Shown: piece after piece, positions 26,247 to 33,779 of the stretch | Numbering within the stretch: the first letter of the stretch is position 1 | How the letters are laid out: each line of letters starts with the position of its first letter | NCBI GenBank assembly: GCA_036500345.1 | Contig: DASYCE010000008.1 | Coordinates: forward strand, 62,001-126,000 | Reading direction: 5' to 3' | Origin: Gemmatimonadales bacterium | GTDB lineage: Bacteria > Gemmatimonadota > Gemmatimonadetes > Gemmatimonadales > GWC2-71-9 | Length of the DNA: 64,000 nucleotides | Translations under genes and position numbers: made by a program | The notes under the pieces: generated by a model | Seen by the model: the letters and a program-made list of their open reading frames with translations, nothing else | Database searches by the model: none | What the model was told of the DNA's origin: nothing

Positions 26247-28223
26247 TCACCCGCCCAGTGCGCTGGAGTTGCCGCTCGAACTGGTCGACGAGGTCGACGG
26301 CGACGTGAATGCGAGGAGCGACTGCGCCTGCCCCTTGAGATTGGCGATCGCCGTTTCCATCGCGGAGTACTGCGCCACCAGCGCGGCACGGCGCCCGGCG
26401 AGGCGGGTATCGATGTCTGCCACCTGCTGCACCAGCCGGTCGTTCTGTGCGCTCAGCGCGGCGACGTGCTGGTCGAGCAGGCCGCTTCCCTGATTGACAT
26501 AGGTATCGAGGAGCCGTTTCACGGCCGTCGCGGTTCCGACGTCGAGGGTGATGCTGCCGAGATCGCCGGTGGTTGCGCCGGCGTATCGAATCGTCAGACC
26601 GGCGGCTGCGGTATCAGTGTTCCCCACCAGGGTGCTTCCGGAACCGGTCGCTGCAAAGCCGCCGATCGTCCCCTGGACGTCGGTGCCGACTGCCGATGCG
26701 GTGGGACCCCACGCTTCCGACGCTCCGTCGCCGACGCCGTCGACCGCCACCGTGAAGCCGGCGTAGCTGGCGGCGTTCTGCGACGTCAGGACGATGTCGT
26801 TCCCGGAGGAGCTGACATCGATCCCCAGGCCGGCACCAGTGATCGCCGATTGCAGGGCGGTCACGATATCGCTGGTCGTCATCCCCGTCGTGAGCGCGAG
26901 CTGCACGCTCTTCCCGGACTGCTTGTCGGTCAGTGTCATCGTGTCGGGCGTGGCACCGGCGTCGTAGGTGCCGCTGAATCCGCTGGTCGACAGCGTTGCA
27001 GCCGTCGCCGGGGCGGTGATGTTCACGTCCCAGCTGCCGCTGCTCGTGGCGCTGCCGCTCGAGACGAATGACACGGCCGGGTTGTCGGCAGTGCGCGTCT
27101 CGCCGAAGAGCGCCTGGAGATCGCTGTATCGCGCCTGGAAGAGCGACGCGAACGTGGTCGAATTGAACGAGATCGTTCCGTCGGCGTTGAGCGAGAGCCC
27201 CGCCTTCCCGGCGGTGGCGAGGTCGCTGGCCGCGCCGGCAACGGTCTGCAGCAGCTCGTCGGGGAGCTGTCCCCGGATGCCGCGCACCAGCGAATCACCG
27301 TACAGCGCCGGGACGGTCCCGTCGGATCCGATCGTTCCCTGCTGCTGCACGAACCCGACGACATTGTTGTAGGCCGTGACGAACGATTGCATCGCCGTGG
27401 CGGCCGCGGACTCGTCCCGCGTCACCGTCAGCTGCGTCGTCGCGGTGGAATCTGCCGCGGTGAGATTGAGCGTCACCCCTTCGATCGCGTCGCTCACGGT
27501 ATTGCTGCTGCGGGTGAACGCGATGTTGTCGATCGAAAAGCTCGCATCGGCGCCGGTGACCAGGAACGCCGAGGCGAGCTTGGTGCCGGCGCTGTTGATG
27601 AACCCGAACGACTGCAGGACCGTCCCGCTGGAGTCCGCGAGGGTGGCGCCAGCCGCACCGGTATTGTCGCTGGTGAGCACCAGCCGGTTGTCGGTCGGCG
27701 AGACCGAGAGGATCGACGCGGTCACGCCGCTCGGCGTCGTCCCGCTGTCGAGCGCGTTGATCGCATCGCGGATCGACGACAGCGAGTCGGTCGTCGCGAC
27801 GGTCACGCTCTTGCCGTTCACGGTGAAGGTGCCGCTCACGCCGAGCGCCGCCGTGGTGCTCGATCGCGTGGTGCTGCTCAGCTTTTCCGCCGCGGCCAGC
27901 TTCGAGACCTGGATCTGATAGGTCGCCGGCGATGCCTCCGCCGTGGTCGTGGCGCTCACCACCGCTCGCGAGCCCGCCAGCACCGTCAGGTTCGTCGTGG
28001 TCGCGTCGAACGAGGTGCCGTCCTGCAGCGCTCCGGCGGCGTCATCGAGCGCACCGAGGAGGGTGCGATAGCTCGACAGCGCAGTCTGCTGGTTCTTGAG
28101 GGCGGTTTCCTGCGTTTCCATGGTCGCGGCAGGCTGGCGTTCCTGCGCGATGATCGCGTCGATCAGGCTCGACGTATCGATGCCGGAGATCAGTCCACTG
28201 ATGGAGGTGAGAGGAGTGGTCAT
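26247..28223 (-). CDS. fliD: Flagellar filament cap protein FliD
   Basis: A 658-residue cap protein (hook-associated protein 2), longer than the usual 450-550. The N-terminal D0 helix SISGLISGIDTSSLIDAIIAQE and the segment ALKNQQTALSSYRTLLGAL are typical, and the C-terminal D0 coiled coil (VNQGSGLLDQHVAALSAQN, then LKGQAQSLLAF) closes the fold. Between them lies a large Ser/Thr/Gly-rich beta region, about residues 60-560, with an extra domain near 370-540 that probably accounts for the added length. The last 20 residues are Ser/Thr/Gly only. It caps the growing filament and guides flagellin folding outside the cell. Confidence 0.93.
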   Translation of the reverse strand: MTTPLTSISGLISGIDTSSLIDAIIAQERQPAATMETQETALKNQQTALSSYRTLLGALDDAAGALQDGTSFDATTTNLTVLAGSRAVVSATTTAEASPATYQIQVSKLAAAEKLSSTTRSSTTAALGVSGTFTVNGKSVTVATTDSLSSIRDAINALDSGTTPSGVTASILSVSPTDNRLVLTSDNTGAAGATLADSSGTVLQSFGFINSAGTKLASAFLVTGADASFSIDNIAFTRSSNTVSDAIEGVTLNLTAADSTATTQLTVTRDESAAATAMQSFVTAYNNVVGFVQQQGTIGSDGTVPALYGDSLVRGIRGQLPDELLQTVAGAASDLATAGKAGLSLNADGTISFNSTTFASLFQARYSDLQALFGETRTADNPAVSFVSSGSATSSGSWDVNITAPATAATLSTSGFSGTYDAGATPDTMTLTDKQSGKSVQLALTTGMTTSDIVTALQSAITGAGLGIDVSSSGNDIVLTSQNAASYAGFTVAVDGVGDGASEAWGPTASAVGTDVQGTIGGFAATGSGSTLVGNTDTAAAGLTIRYAGATTGDLGSITLDVGTATAVKRLLDTYVNQGSGLLDQHVAALSAQNDRLVQQVADIDTRLAGRRAALVAQYSAMETAIANLKGQAQSLLAFTSPSTSSTSSSGNSSALGG

Positions 28224-28248
28224 CGTCGGGCACCGTCTTCGAAGTGGT

Positions 28249-28271
28249 GGGGGACCGCGGCTGCGGCCCCC
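28249..28271 (-). terminator. Hairpin between fliC and fliD, probable attenuating terminator
   Basis: A 9-bp GC-rich stem with one bulged base and a 4-base loop, 25 bases after the fliC stop (minus strand). No T-run follows, so it may act as an mRNA-stabilising or partial termination element that raises flagellin relative to cap protein. Confidence 0.45.
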
Positions 28272-28295
28272 GCACCGGGTATCACTCCGCCGGAA

Positions 28296-29393
28296 TTAGC
28301 GGAGCAGCGTCAGTACCTGCGCTGCCGACTGGTTGGCCTGCGAAATCATCGCCATGCCAGCCTGCTGCAGGATGTTGAACTTCGTGAACGCCGTCGTTTC
28401 CTGCGCCATGTTGGCGTCGCGGATCGTCGACTCGGCGGCGGTGGTGTTCTGCTGGATCGTGTCGACGTTGGTCTGCGCGTAGCTGATCCGGCTCTCGGCG
28501 GCGCCGATCGCGCCGATCGCCGAGTTGACGTGGTCGGTCGCGGAGTCGATCGCCGTGAGTGCTGCCTGGGCGTTCGCCGCGGTGGTCACGTTCGAGGTGC
28601 TGATACCAAGAGTCGACAGCGTCAGGTCGACCGAGCTCAGAGAGATCAGGTCGGAGCTGGCGTAGTGACCGCTGGAGCTCACCATGAAGTTGCCGCCGCT
28701 GCCGGCATTGATCGTCAGCGCGCCGATGGCGGTGTCACGGACGTACCCGGAATCGGTGTTCACCTTGACCCCGAACTCCGAGAAGTTGAGCGTCTGCGCA
28801 CCGGCCACATCGGCCACCGTCTGCGACACGCCACCCTTGGTCATCGTGATCGTGTGGTTCGTGGTGTCGGCCGTCAGCGCGTAGGTGCCCGCGGCATTTC
28901 CCGTGAAGGTCGTGCCGCTCGACGGAACGCCGGTGACCGAGAACAGCGCGCTCGACGTGTTGAGCGACGCACCGAACGAACCGTCGATCAGGTTGCTCCC
29001 CTGATACTGGGTCGTCGCGGTGATGCGGGTGATTTCCTGCAGCAGCTGCTGGAACTCCGCATCGAGCTTGTCGCGCTGGGATCCGATCGTGTCCGAGTTG
29101 GATTCCGTCGCGAGCTCCTTGAGGCGGTCAAGGATGGTGGAGATGGTGTTGGTGGCGCCGTCGGCGATCTGCAGCATCGAGTTCGCCTGCGAGGCGTTGC
29201 GGGAGGCGGCAGAAAGGCTCTGCGCCTGCCCACGGAGCTTGTTGGCGATCGCGAGGCCTGCCGCGTCATCTCCCGAGCTGTTGATGCGGAAACCGGACGA
29301 CAGGCGGGCAATTTCCTTGTTCATGTTCATGCCCGACGCGGTCGTGTTCAACAGCGCGATATTCGCCCCAAGATTGGTCTGGATACTCGACAT
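28296..29393 (-). CDS. fliC: Flagellin
   Basis: A 365-residue filament subunit. The N-terminal D0/D1 domain is highly conserved (NTTASGMNMNKEIARLSSGF, then SSGDDAAGLAIANKLRGQ near residue 40, and ATTQYQGSNLIDG near 127). The C-terminal D1/D0 starts near 285 (ESRISYAQTNVDTIQQNT) and ends AAQVLTLLR. The central variable region is small and Thr/Ser/Gly-rich, giving a lean filament. A strong ribosome site (GGGAGGA) lies seven bases before the ATG and is inside a predicted CsrA target. Transcription is predicted from a FliA-type promoter at 29469-29495. Confidence 0.97.
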   Translation of the reverse strand: MSSIQTNLGANIALLNTTASGMNMNKEIARLSSGFRINSSGDDAAGLAIANKLRGQAQSLSAASRNASQANSMLQIADGATNTISTILDRLKELATESNSDTIGSQRDKLDAEFQQLLQEITRITATTQYQGSNLIDGSFGASLNTSSALFSVTGVPSSGTTFTGNAAGTYALTADTTNHTITMTKGGVSQTVADVAGAQTLNFSEFGVKVNTDSGYVRDTAIGALTINAGSGGNFMVSSSGHYASSDLISLSSVDLTLSTLGISTSNVTTAANAQAALTAIDSATDHVNSAIGAIGAAESRISYAQTNVDTIQQNTTAAESTIRDANMAQETTAFTKFNILQQAGMAMISQANQSAAQVLTLLR

Positions 29394-29400
29394 GCGGTGT

Positions 29401-29438
29401 TCCTCCCTAAACGTGGACCCGGGGCGTCCGTGCCCCGG
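29401..29438 (-). promoter_or_regulatory. Predicted CsrA target in the fliC leader: hairpin loop ACGGAC plus GGA in the Shine-Dalgarno
   Basis: In the minus-strand leader a 7-bp stem (CCGGGGC with GCCCCGG, 29438-29419) presents the hexaloop ACGGAC, the classic CsrA GGA-in-loop target. A second GGA pair lies in the Shine-Dalgarno (29407-29401). The two GGA motifs are about 25 bases apart, which would let one CsrA dimer bridge them and block ribosomes. CsrA and its antagonist FliW are both encoded nearby. Confidence 0.65.
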
Positions 29439-29468
29439 CGATGCGACCCGATATGGTCGCTCCGCCCG

Positions 29469-29495
29469 TTATCGGTTGAGGAACCCCGACCATGA
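29469..29495 (-). promoter_or_regulatory. Sigma-28 (FliA) promoter of fliC
   Basis: Minus strand: -35 TCAT (29495-29492), 15-base spacer, -10 ACCGATAA (29476-29469). The -10 differs from the FliA consensus GCCGATAA by one base. The predicted start gives a leader of about 70 bases. Confidence 0.75.
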
Positions 29496-29512
29496 GTGGC
29501 CGGGGGGAGGGG

Positions 29513-29941
29513 TCAGGCTGGCTGCAGGAGGGTGGGGAGATCGAACGGCACCGCGGTCCGGCCGACTGCATCGGTGCGAATGAACTGATGGCCGGCGCGG
29601 CTCACCGGATCGATGATCACCGGCGCCTGGAGATTCGCCGTCGCTGTTTCATCCTGCGCCGGCAGCGTGACGATCGCATACGCGTCGCCGCCGATCTCGC
29701 CGAGCGGCTCGCTCAGCGCACCCCACCGGATGAGGAGGAAGGCGAGCGCCGGTGCATCGAGCGACTGGAGCCAGGCGAGCGCCCGTGTCTGCGCCGGCAG
29801 CAGCGCGAAGTGCGTCGAGTTGGGGAAGCCTGGCAAGCCGTCGGCGAAGTGGACCATCCGGGAAGGCGACACCTGGATGGTACCAAAGAGCCGGGTGACA
29901 AAGGTCGGTTCGATCGAGGCGGGGCGGATGGCAGCGCTCAT
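29513..29941 (-). CDS. fliW: Flagellar assembly factor FliW
   Basis: A 142-residue protein that binds flagellin and, when flagellin is scarce, binds CsrA and relieves its translational block on flagellin mRNA. Family features are TRLFGTIQV near residue 16, FADGLPGFPNSTHFALLP near 32 and the closing segment RTDAVGRTAVPFDL. Its ATG overlaps the flgL stop by four bases, and fliC lies just downstream, the same neighbourhood as in Firmicutes. Confidence 0.9.
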   Translation of the reverse strand: MSAAIRPASIEPTFVTRLFGTIQVSPSRMVHFADGLPGFPNSTHFALLPAQTRALAWLQSLDAPALAFLLIRWGALSEPLGEIGGDAYAIVTLPAQDETATANLQAPVIIDPVSRAGHQFIRTDAVGRTAVPFDLPTLLQPA

Positions 29942-30810
29942 TGCAGGTAGTTCACCAGTGAGGTGTTGAGAATCTTGCTCGTGGCGAGCAAGCCCGCCTG
30001 GAGCGCGGTCTGGATCGACGCAAGGTTGAGCGACGCTTCCTCGATCGGGATATCCGCCGCGTTGCTGCGCGCGGTGGAAAGCGAGGTCTGCTGCGCGGTA
30101 AAGGCATTGGTCGCCGACGTGAGCGCATCGGTGCGTGCGCCGACGTCGGCGAGATTGTTCTGGGTCGCATCGAACGCCGTGTCGAGACCGGTCATCGAGG
30201 CGAGAATGGCGTTCGAATCGTTGCTGTTGAGCGCGTTCTGCAGGGCCGTGAGTGATTGCATCGCCCCCGAGTCGACAAAGAGCTGCGCGCCGGTGTGCGT
30301 GGTGTTCACGGTGACGCCGTTGCCGATCTCCGCCTGTCGCTGGGCGGTGTTGCCGACGTAGCTCCCGTCCGCCTGGAACGGCTCGGCATCGGTCGCCGTG
30401 CCGGCGAAGACATACTGGTCGCCGATCTTGAGATTGCCGAGCGACACCGCCTGGGCCAGGAGCTGCGACACTTCGGCGCCGGCGGCAGCGCGGGTCTGCG
30501 CATCGCCATTGCTCCCCGCCTGCTCGGTCGCGAGTTCCTTCGCCCGGCTGAGCAGATCGGTGAGCTGGTTGAGTGTCGATTCCTCGCCGCTCAACCCGGT
30601 CTGCACCGATGAAATGTTGCGGAGATACTGGGTCACCCCGCGGGTTGCCGCATCGATCTGCATCACCTGGCCGCCGGCCACCGGGTCGTCGGAGATCGTG
30701 GCGTTGCGCTGCCCGGTCGACACCTGCGCCGATGCCTGGTCGAGTGCATTGAACTGGTTTTCCACCTGCTGCAGTGACCTGGTGTACACCATGGCATCGG
30801 TAATTCGCAT
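29938..30810 (-). CDS. flgL: Hook-filament junction protein FlgL
   Basis: A 290-residue protein (hook-associated protein 3) related to flagellin. The N-terminal helices (MRITDAMVYTRSLQQVENQF, SGQ-type ISDDPVAGGQVMQID near residue 45) and the C-terminal helix NLASIQTALQAGLLATSKIL are typical D0/D1 segments. It joins hook to filament together with FlgK, which here is encoded 28 kb away at 57972. It starts the flgL-fliW unit read from a FliA-type promoter, and its Shine-Dalgarno sits in a near-consensus CsrA site. Confidence 0.92.
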   Translation of the reverse strand: MRITDAMVYTRSLQQVENQFNALDQASAQVSTGQRNATISDDPVAGGQVMQIDAATRGVTQYLRNISSVQTGLSGEESTLNQLTDLLSRAKELATEQAGSNGDAQTRAAAGAEVSQLLAQAVSLGNLKIGDQYVFAGTATDAEPFQADGSYVGNTAQRQAEIGNGVTVNTTHTGAQLFVDSGAMQSLTALQNALNSNDSNAILASMTGLDTAFDATQNNLADVGARTDALTSATNAFTAQQTSLSTARSNAADIPIEEASLNLASIQTALQAGLLATSKILNTSLVNYLQ

Positions 30811-30816
30811 CGCGAT

Positions 30817-30826
30817 ACGTCCCTGG
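30817..30826 (-). promoter_or_regulatory. Possible CsrA site over the flgL Shine-Dalgarno
   Basis: Minus strand CCAGGGACGT matches the CsrA pattern ACANGGANGT in every defined position except the first. It includes the likely ribosome-binding AGGGA, nine bases before the flgL ATG. No stem was found around it. Confidence 0.45.
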
Positions 30827-30831
30827 AGGTT

Positions 30832-30859
30832 TTGCGGTGCGCCGATTATCGGATACCTT
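30832..30859 (+). promoter_or_regulatory. Vegetative-type promoter of the sigma-54 activator gene
   Basis: TTGCGG (30832-30837), a 16-base spacer and TACCTT (30854-30859) lie on the plus strand upstream of the regulator. The spacer holds the oppositely oriented flgL FliA -10. The leader to the ATG at 30943 would be about 75 bases. Confidence 0.45.
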
Positions 30860-30872
30860 TCGCGCGGCATGA
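30846..30872 (-). promoter_or_regulatory. Sigma-28 (FliA) promoter of flgL-fliW
   Basis: Minus strand: -35 TCAT (30872-30869), 15-base spacer, -10 TCCGATAA (30853-30846), within a CCGATTATCGG near-palindrome. It repeats the -35 and spacing of the fliC promoter exactly. Confidence 0.7.
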
Positions 30873-30942
30873 GTCGCACCACGATGTTTCGGCGGTGCAC
30901 CATCCTCCCGCAACCAAGGATGTGGATCGGAATGTCGAGACG

Positions 30943-32340
30943 ATGAAGACGGTGTTGTGTGTCGACGACGAGCCCGCCGTGGCCGCGATGTTCGAACATG
31001 CACTCACCAGTCTTGGCTACGAGCCGGTCCTCGCCCTGAGCGGTGAGGAAGCCCTCCGCGTCGTCGCCGCTCGACGGATCGATCTCATCCTCGCCGACTC
31101 CCAGATGCCCGGGATGTCCGGGCTCGAACTGCTCGACGCACTCGAACAGCAGGGCCGCAACATCCCGGTCGTGATCGTCACCGGACATAGCAGCGTGGAA
31201 CATGCCGTCCTCTCGATGCGCCGCGGTGCCGTCGACTACCTCACCAAGCCGGTTCGCCTTCAGACCCTCGAAATCACCATCCAGCACGCGCTCGATTTTG
31301 CCAGGCTTCGCAGCGAGAACGAGACCTTCCGGCAGGAGATCTCCCGGATCCAGGCGCGGCGCCGGCTCGTCGGCAACAGCTCGTCGCTGAAGGATCTGCA
31401 GGATGTCATGATCACCGTCGCGCCGACGCGCGCGGCCGTGCTGATCGAAGGTGAATCGGGGACCGGCAAGGAACTGATCGCGCGAGGGATTCACGACCAG
31501 AGCCCGCGCCGCGACCAGCCGTTCATCACCGTCAACTGCGCCGCACTGCCGGAAGGGCTCGTCGAAAGCGCGCTCTTCGGTCACGAAAAGGGAGCCTTCA
31601 CCGGCGCCACCGCGCGGATGATCGGCGCCTTCGAGCGCGCCGACGGCGGCACGCTCCTCCTCGACGAAGTCTCCGAGATGCGGCTCGACCTGCAGGCCAA
31701 GCTGCTGCGGGCGATCCAGGAGCAGGAATTCGAACGCGTCGGCGGCCGCGACCTGGTGCGGGTGGACGTGCGGATCATCGCCACCACCAACCGGGCGCTC
31801 CTGCGCGAAGTCGACGCGGGACGCTTCCGCGCCGATCTCTACTACCGGCTGCAGGTGGTGCCGATCTACACCCCGCCGCTCCGCGACCGGGCCGACGACA
31901 TTCCGCTCCTCGTCGCTCACTTCATCCATTCCAGCTGCGAAGCGCTCGGCGTCTCCTCCGCCACCCTCGCCCCCGGGACGATGGACCACCTCCAGGCGTA
32001 TCGCTGGCCTGGCAACGTTCGCGAACTGGCGAACGCGGTCGAACGGGCGGTGATCCTGAGCCGCGGCCGGCCGCTGACCGCCGAAGTCTTTGCGCTGTCA
32101 CGGAGCGGGGGCGAAGCCGCGCCACCGGTGCTGCACCTCTCCCGCAGCGACGAGCCGGCAGCGGTACCGGTGCCGGCAGCAGAATCCGATGAACTCCCGC
32201 TCAACCTCGCCGATCTCGAACGGGTCATGATCCAGCGCGCCCTCGCCGCCACCGGCGGCAACCGCACCCGCGCCGCCCGCCTTCTCGGCATCAGCGAACG
32301 GACCCTCCGCAACAAGCTGAACGTCCCGCAAGTCAGCTGA
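30943..32340 (+). CDS. Sigma-54-dependent flagellar response regulator (FlrC/FlbD type)
   Basis: A 465-residue NtrC-family activator. The receiver has acidic pocket CVDDE, phosphoacceptor Asp52 (LADSQMPG) and Lys102 (YLTKP). The AAA+ domain has Walker A GESGTGKE at 170-177 and the sigma-54-contacting loop GAFTGA at 217-222, followed by the Walker B region TLLLDE. The C-terminal Fis-type helix-turn-helix is GGNRTRAARLLGISERTLRN. It should open sigma-54 promoters before flgB, fliL and flgF, which all fit GG-N10-GC. Its partner may be the kinase at 59563-60354. The start was chosen at the ATG directly before the receiver strand. Confidence 0.9.
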   Translation: MKTVLCVDDEPAVAAMFEHALTSLGYEPVLALSGEEALRVVAARRIDLILADSQMPGMSGLELLDALEQQGRNIPVVIVTGHSSVEHAVLSMRRGAVDYLTKPVRLQTLEITIQHALDFARLRSENETFRQEISRIQARRRLVGNSSSLKDLQDVMITVAPTRAAVLIEGESGTGKELIARGIHDQSPRRDQPFITVNCAALPEGLVESALFGHEKGAFTGATARMIGAFERADGGTLLLDEVSEMRLDLQAKLLRAIQEQEFERVGGRDLVRVDVRIIATTNRALLREVDAGRFRADLYYRLQVVPIYTPPLRDRADDIPLLVAHFIHSSCEALGVSSATLAPGTMDHLQAYRWPGNVRELANAVERAVILSRGRPLTAEVFALSRSGGEAAPPVLHLSRSDEPAAVPVPAAESDELPLNLADLERVMIQRALAATGGNRTRAARLLGISERTLRNKLNVPQVS

Positions 32341-32468
32341 GCCGGTCGGCAAGCTTCGCCGGAGTTCGGAAGAAACTTCCGGCGCTCCAAACCGCGCTCC
32401 AGGAACCAGTTCGCGCATGATCTTCGCAAACCATTGCCGTCCAACGTGTTAGCTCATATGGGCCGATC

Positions 32469-32484
32469 AGGTACGCGGCTTGCC
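32469..32484 (+). promoter_or_regulatory. Sigma-54 promoter of the flgB operon
   Basis: AGGTACGCGGCTTGCC: the GG (32470-32471) and GC (32482-32483) are separated by exactly ten bases as in the -24/-12 consensus TGGCAC-N5-TTGCW. The expected start point is about 32495, 24 bases before the flgB ATG and just upstream of its GGGAG ribosome site. Confidence 0.75.
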
Positions 32485-32518
32485 AAACCGCATCGCATCA
32501 CACCAGCGGTGGGAGCCC

Positions 32519-32809
32519 ATGGTTCCGAGCCTTTTCGGTCAAGGAACACTGACGCATGACCTGCGCGGCGCACTCGAGGAACTGAGCGCCACGCACGAAA
32601 CGATCGCGCAGCGAGTGGCGAATGCGTCGCCATCCAGCGCGAACACGTCGTTTTCCGACCAGCTCAAGGCATCGATGTCGGGACAGGACGAATCGTTGAC
32701 TCGTGACATGGCCGCACTCGCCGACACCGAGACCCGGTACGAGGCGTCGGCCAAGTTGCTGCAGCAGTCGTATTCCGATATCCGCGCCGCGATGTCCAGC
32801 AATGGCTGA
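32519..32809 (+). CDS. flgB: Flagellar rod protein FlgB
   Basis: A 96-residue proximal rod protein exported by the flagellar type III system. The N-terminal helix LRGALEELSATHETIAQRVANA with the rod-type R/N-x-A pattern and C-terminal helix RYEASAKLLQQSYSDIRAAM identify it, and its position before flgC and fliE supports this. It is short relative to the usual 110-140, the loss being in the middle. GGGAG lies five bases before the ATG. The stop overlaps flgC by eight bases. Confidence 0.85.
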   Translation: MVPSLFGQGTLTHDLRGALEELSATHETIAQRVANASPSSANTSFSDQLKASMSGQDESLTRDMAALADTETRYEASAKLLQQSYSDIRAAMSSNG

Positions 32810-33227
32810 CGTCCCCGGCATCCCGATGCTCCCGCGTCCCTTTCGCGAGCTGATGGGACCCCTCGGCACCGCCGCGAGCGGGATGTCGCGCCAGCAGAAG
32901 TTCATCGAGGTGATCGCCAACAACATCGCCAACGCCGAGACGACGAAGACCGCCGACGGCGGGCCGTATCATCGTCAGATCGCCGTCGCGGGGACCGATC
33001 CCGTGACCGGCGCGCCGATCACCACCGTGCACGAGGACAAGTCGGCAGGAAAGACCGTGTACCAGCCGGGTCACCCCGACGCCGACGCGCAGGGATACGT
33101 CCACTACCCCAATGTCGACGTCGCGACCGAGATGGTGGACCTGATGATCGCGCGGCGGATGAACGACGCGAATGCCACGGTGTTCGAATCGGCGAAGGCG
33201 ATGCTGCGAAAGGCGATCGACATTTGA
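32802..33227 (+). CDS. flgC: Flagellar rod protein FlgC
   Basis: A 141-residue rod protein. The rod signature SRQQKFIEVIANNIANAET lies near residue 28, and the C-terminus EMVDLMIARRMNDANATVFE then AKAMLRKAIDI is typical of FlgC. It forms the proximal rod with FlgB and FlgF. The ATG at 32802 overlaps flgB; a longer reading would lie inside flgB. Confidence 0.93.
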   Translation: MADVPGIPMLPRPFRELMGPLGTAASGMSRQQKFIEVIANNIANAETTKTADGGPYHRQIAVAGTDPVTGAPITTVHEDKSAGKTVYQPGHPDADAQGYVHYPNVDVATEMVDLMIARRMNDANATVFESAKAMLRKAIDI

Positions 33228-33466
33228 GCACCATTCCTCCGATCGGCAGCGGCATCCCGCCGGTCAGCAATACGACCAGCCAGCCGCGTGCCCGCGCCAC
33301 CTCCGAGGTCGCATCGCAATCGGCGCTCTGGCAGGTCCTGACCGACGAAGAGCGCGCCTTCTTCGATTCGATGACGGCACTCGGTCCGGTGAGCTATGGC
33401 GCTTCCGGCCAGTCCTCGGCCAACGCCGGCGCGCCGCTCGGCCAGCGCATCGACCTCCTTGGCTGA
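33224..33466 (+). CDS. Unknown 80-residue protein between flgC and fliE
   Basis: The TTG at 33224 overlaps the flgC stop (TTGA), and the stop is only three bases before fliE. No family is recognised. The N-terminal third is Pro/Ser/Thr-rich and probably disordered; the middle SALWQVLTDEERAFFDSM resembles a short helix-loop-helix, and the end GAPLGQRIDLLG is amphipathic. It has no signal peptide or membrane segment. Its tight placement between early rod genes suggests a part in rod/MS-ring assembly or export, but this is inference only. Confidence 0.6.
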   Translation: MSTIPPIGSGIPPVSNTTSQPRARATSEVASQSALWQVLTDEERAFFDSMTALGPVSYGASGQSSANAGAPLGQRIDLLG

Positions 33467-33469
33467 TCG

Positions 33470-33775
33470 ATGACGACACCGATCCGCCCCGAGATGCAGG
33501 TCGTCTCGCCGCTGGAGCGCGGCGAGGGGACGCCGATCGGCTCCGTCACCGACGGTCCCGGATTCGGAGATCTGCTCACTCGCGCGCTCGGCGGCGCCGA
33601 GTCGATGCAGCAGCAGAAGGACAACGTCATCGGCGCCTTCCTGCGAGGCGACCCGGTCGAGTTGCATCAGGTGATGGCGGCTGCCGAAGAAGCGTCGTTG
33701 TCGTTGCAGCTGCTGGTCGAAACCCGCAACAAGCTGACCAGTGCATATCAATCGCTGATGAATACGCAGGTCTGA
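33470..33775 (+). CDS. fliE: Flagellar hook-basal body protein FliE
   Basis: A 101-residue protein linking the MS ring to the rod. The family helix GFGDLLTRALGGAESMQQQK near residue 31 and the C-terminal helix ELHQVMAAAEEASLSLQLLV, then RNKLTSAYQSLMNTQV, are clear. The order flgB-flgC-(orf)-fliE-fliF is the standard one except for the extra small gene. Confidence 0.92.
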   Translation: MTTPIRPEMQVVSPLERGEGTPIGSVTDGPGFGDLLTRALGGAESMQQQKDNVIGAFLRGDPVELHQVMAAAEEASLSLQLLVETRNKLTSAYQSLMNTQV

Positions 33776-33779
33776 TCGC

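Noticed and set aside
28224-28295. FliA promoter for fliD
   Set aside because: No CCGATAA-like -10 is present in the gap; fliD is probably read from fliC through the hairpin.
30869-30946. Tiny frame starting ATGAGTCGC after TACCTT, upstream of the regulator
   Set aside because: It would encode 25 residues of no recognisable type and has no ribosome site; it overlaps the regulator start out of frame.
29942-31003. Long minus-strand open frame extending upstream of FliW
   Set aside because: It is a shadow across flgL; FliW has a clear start at 29941 with a four-base overlap.
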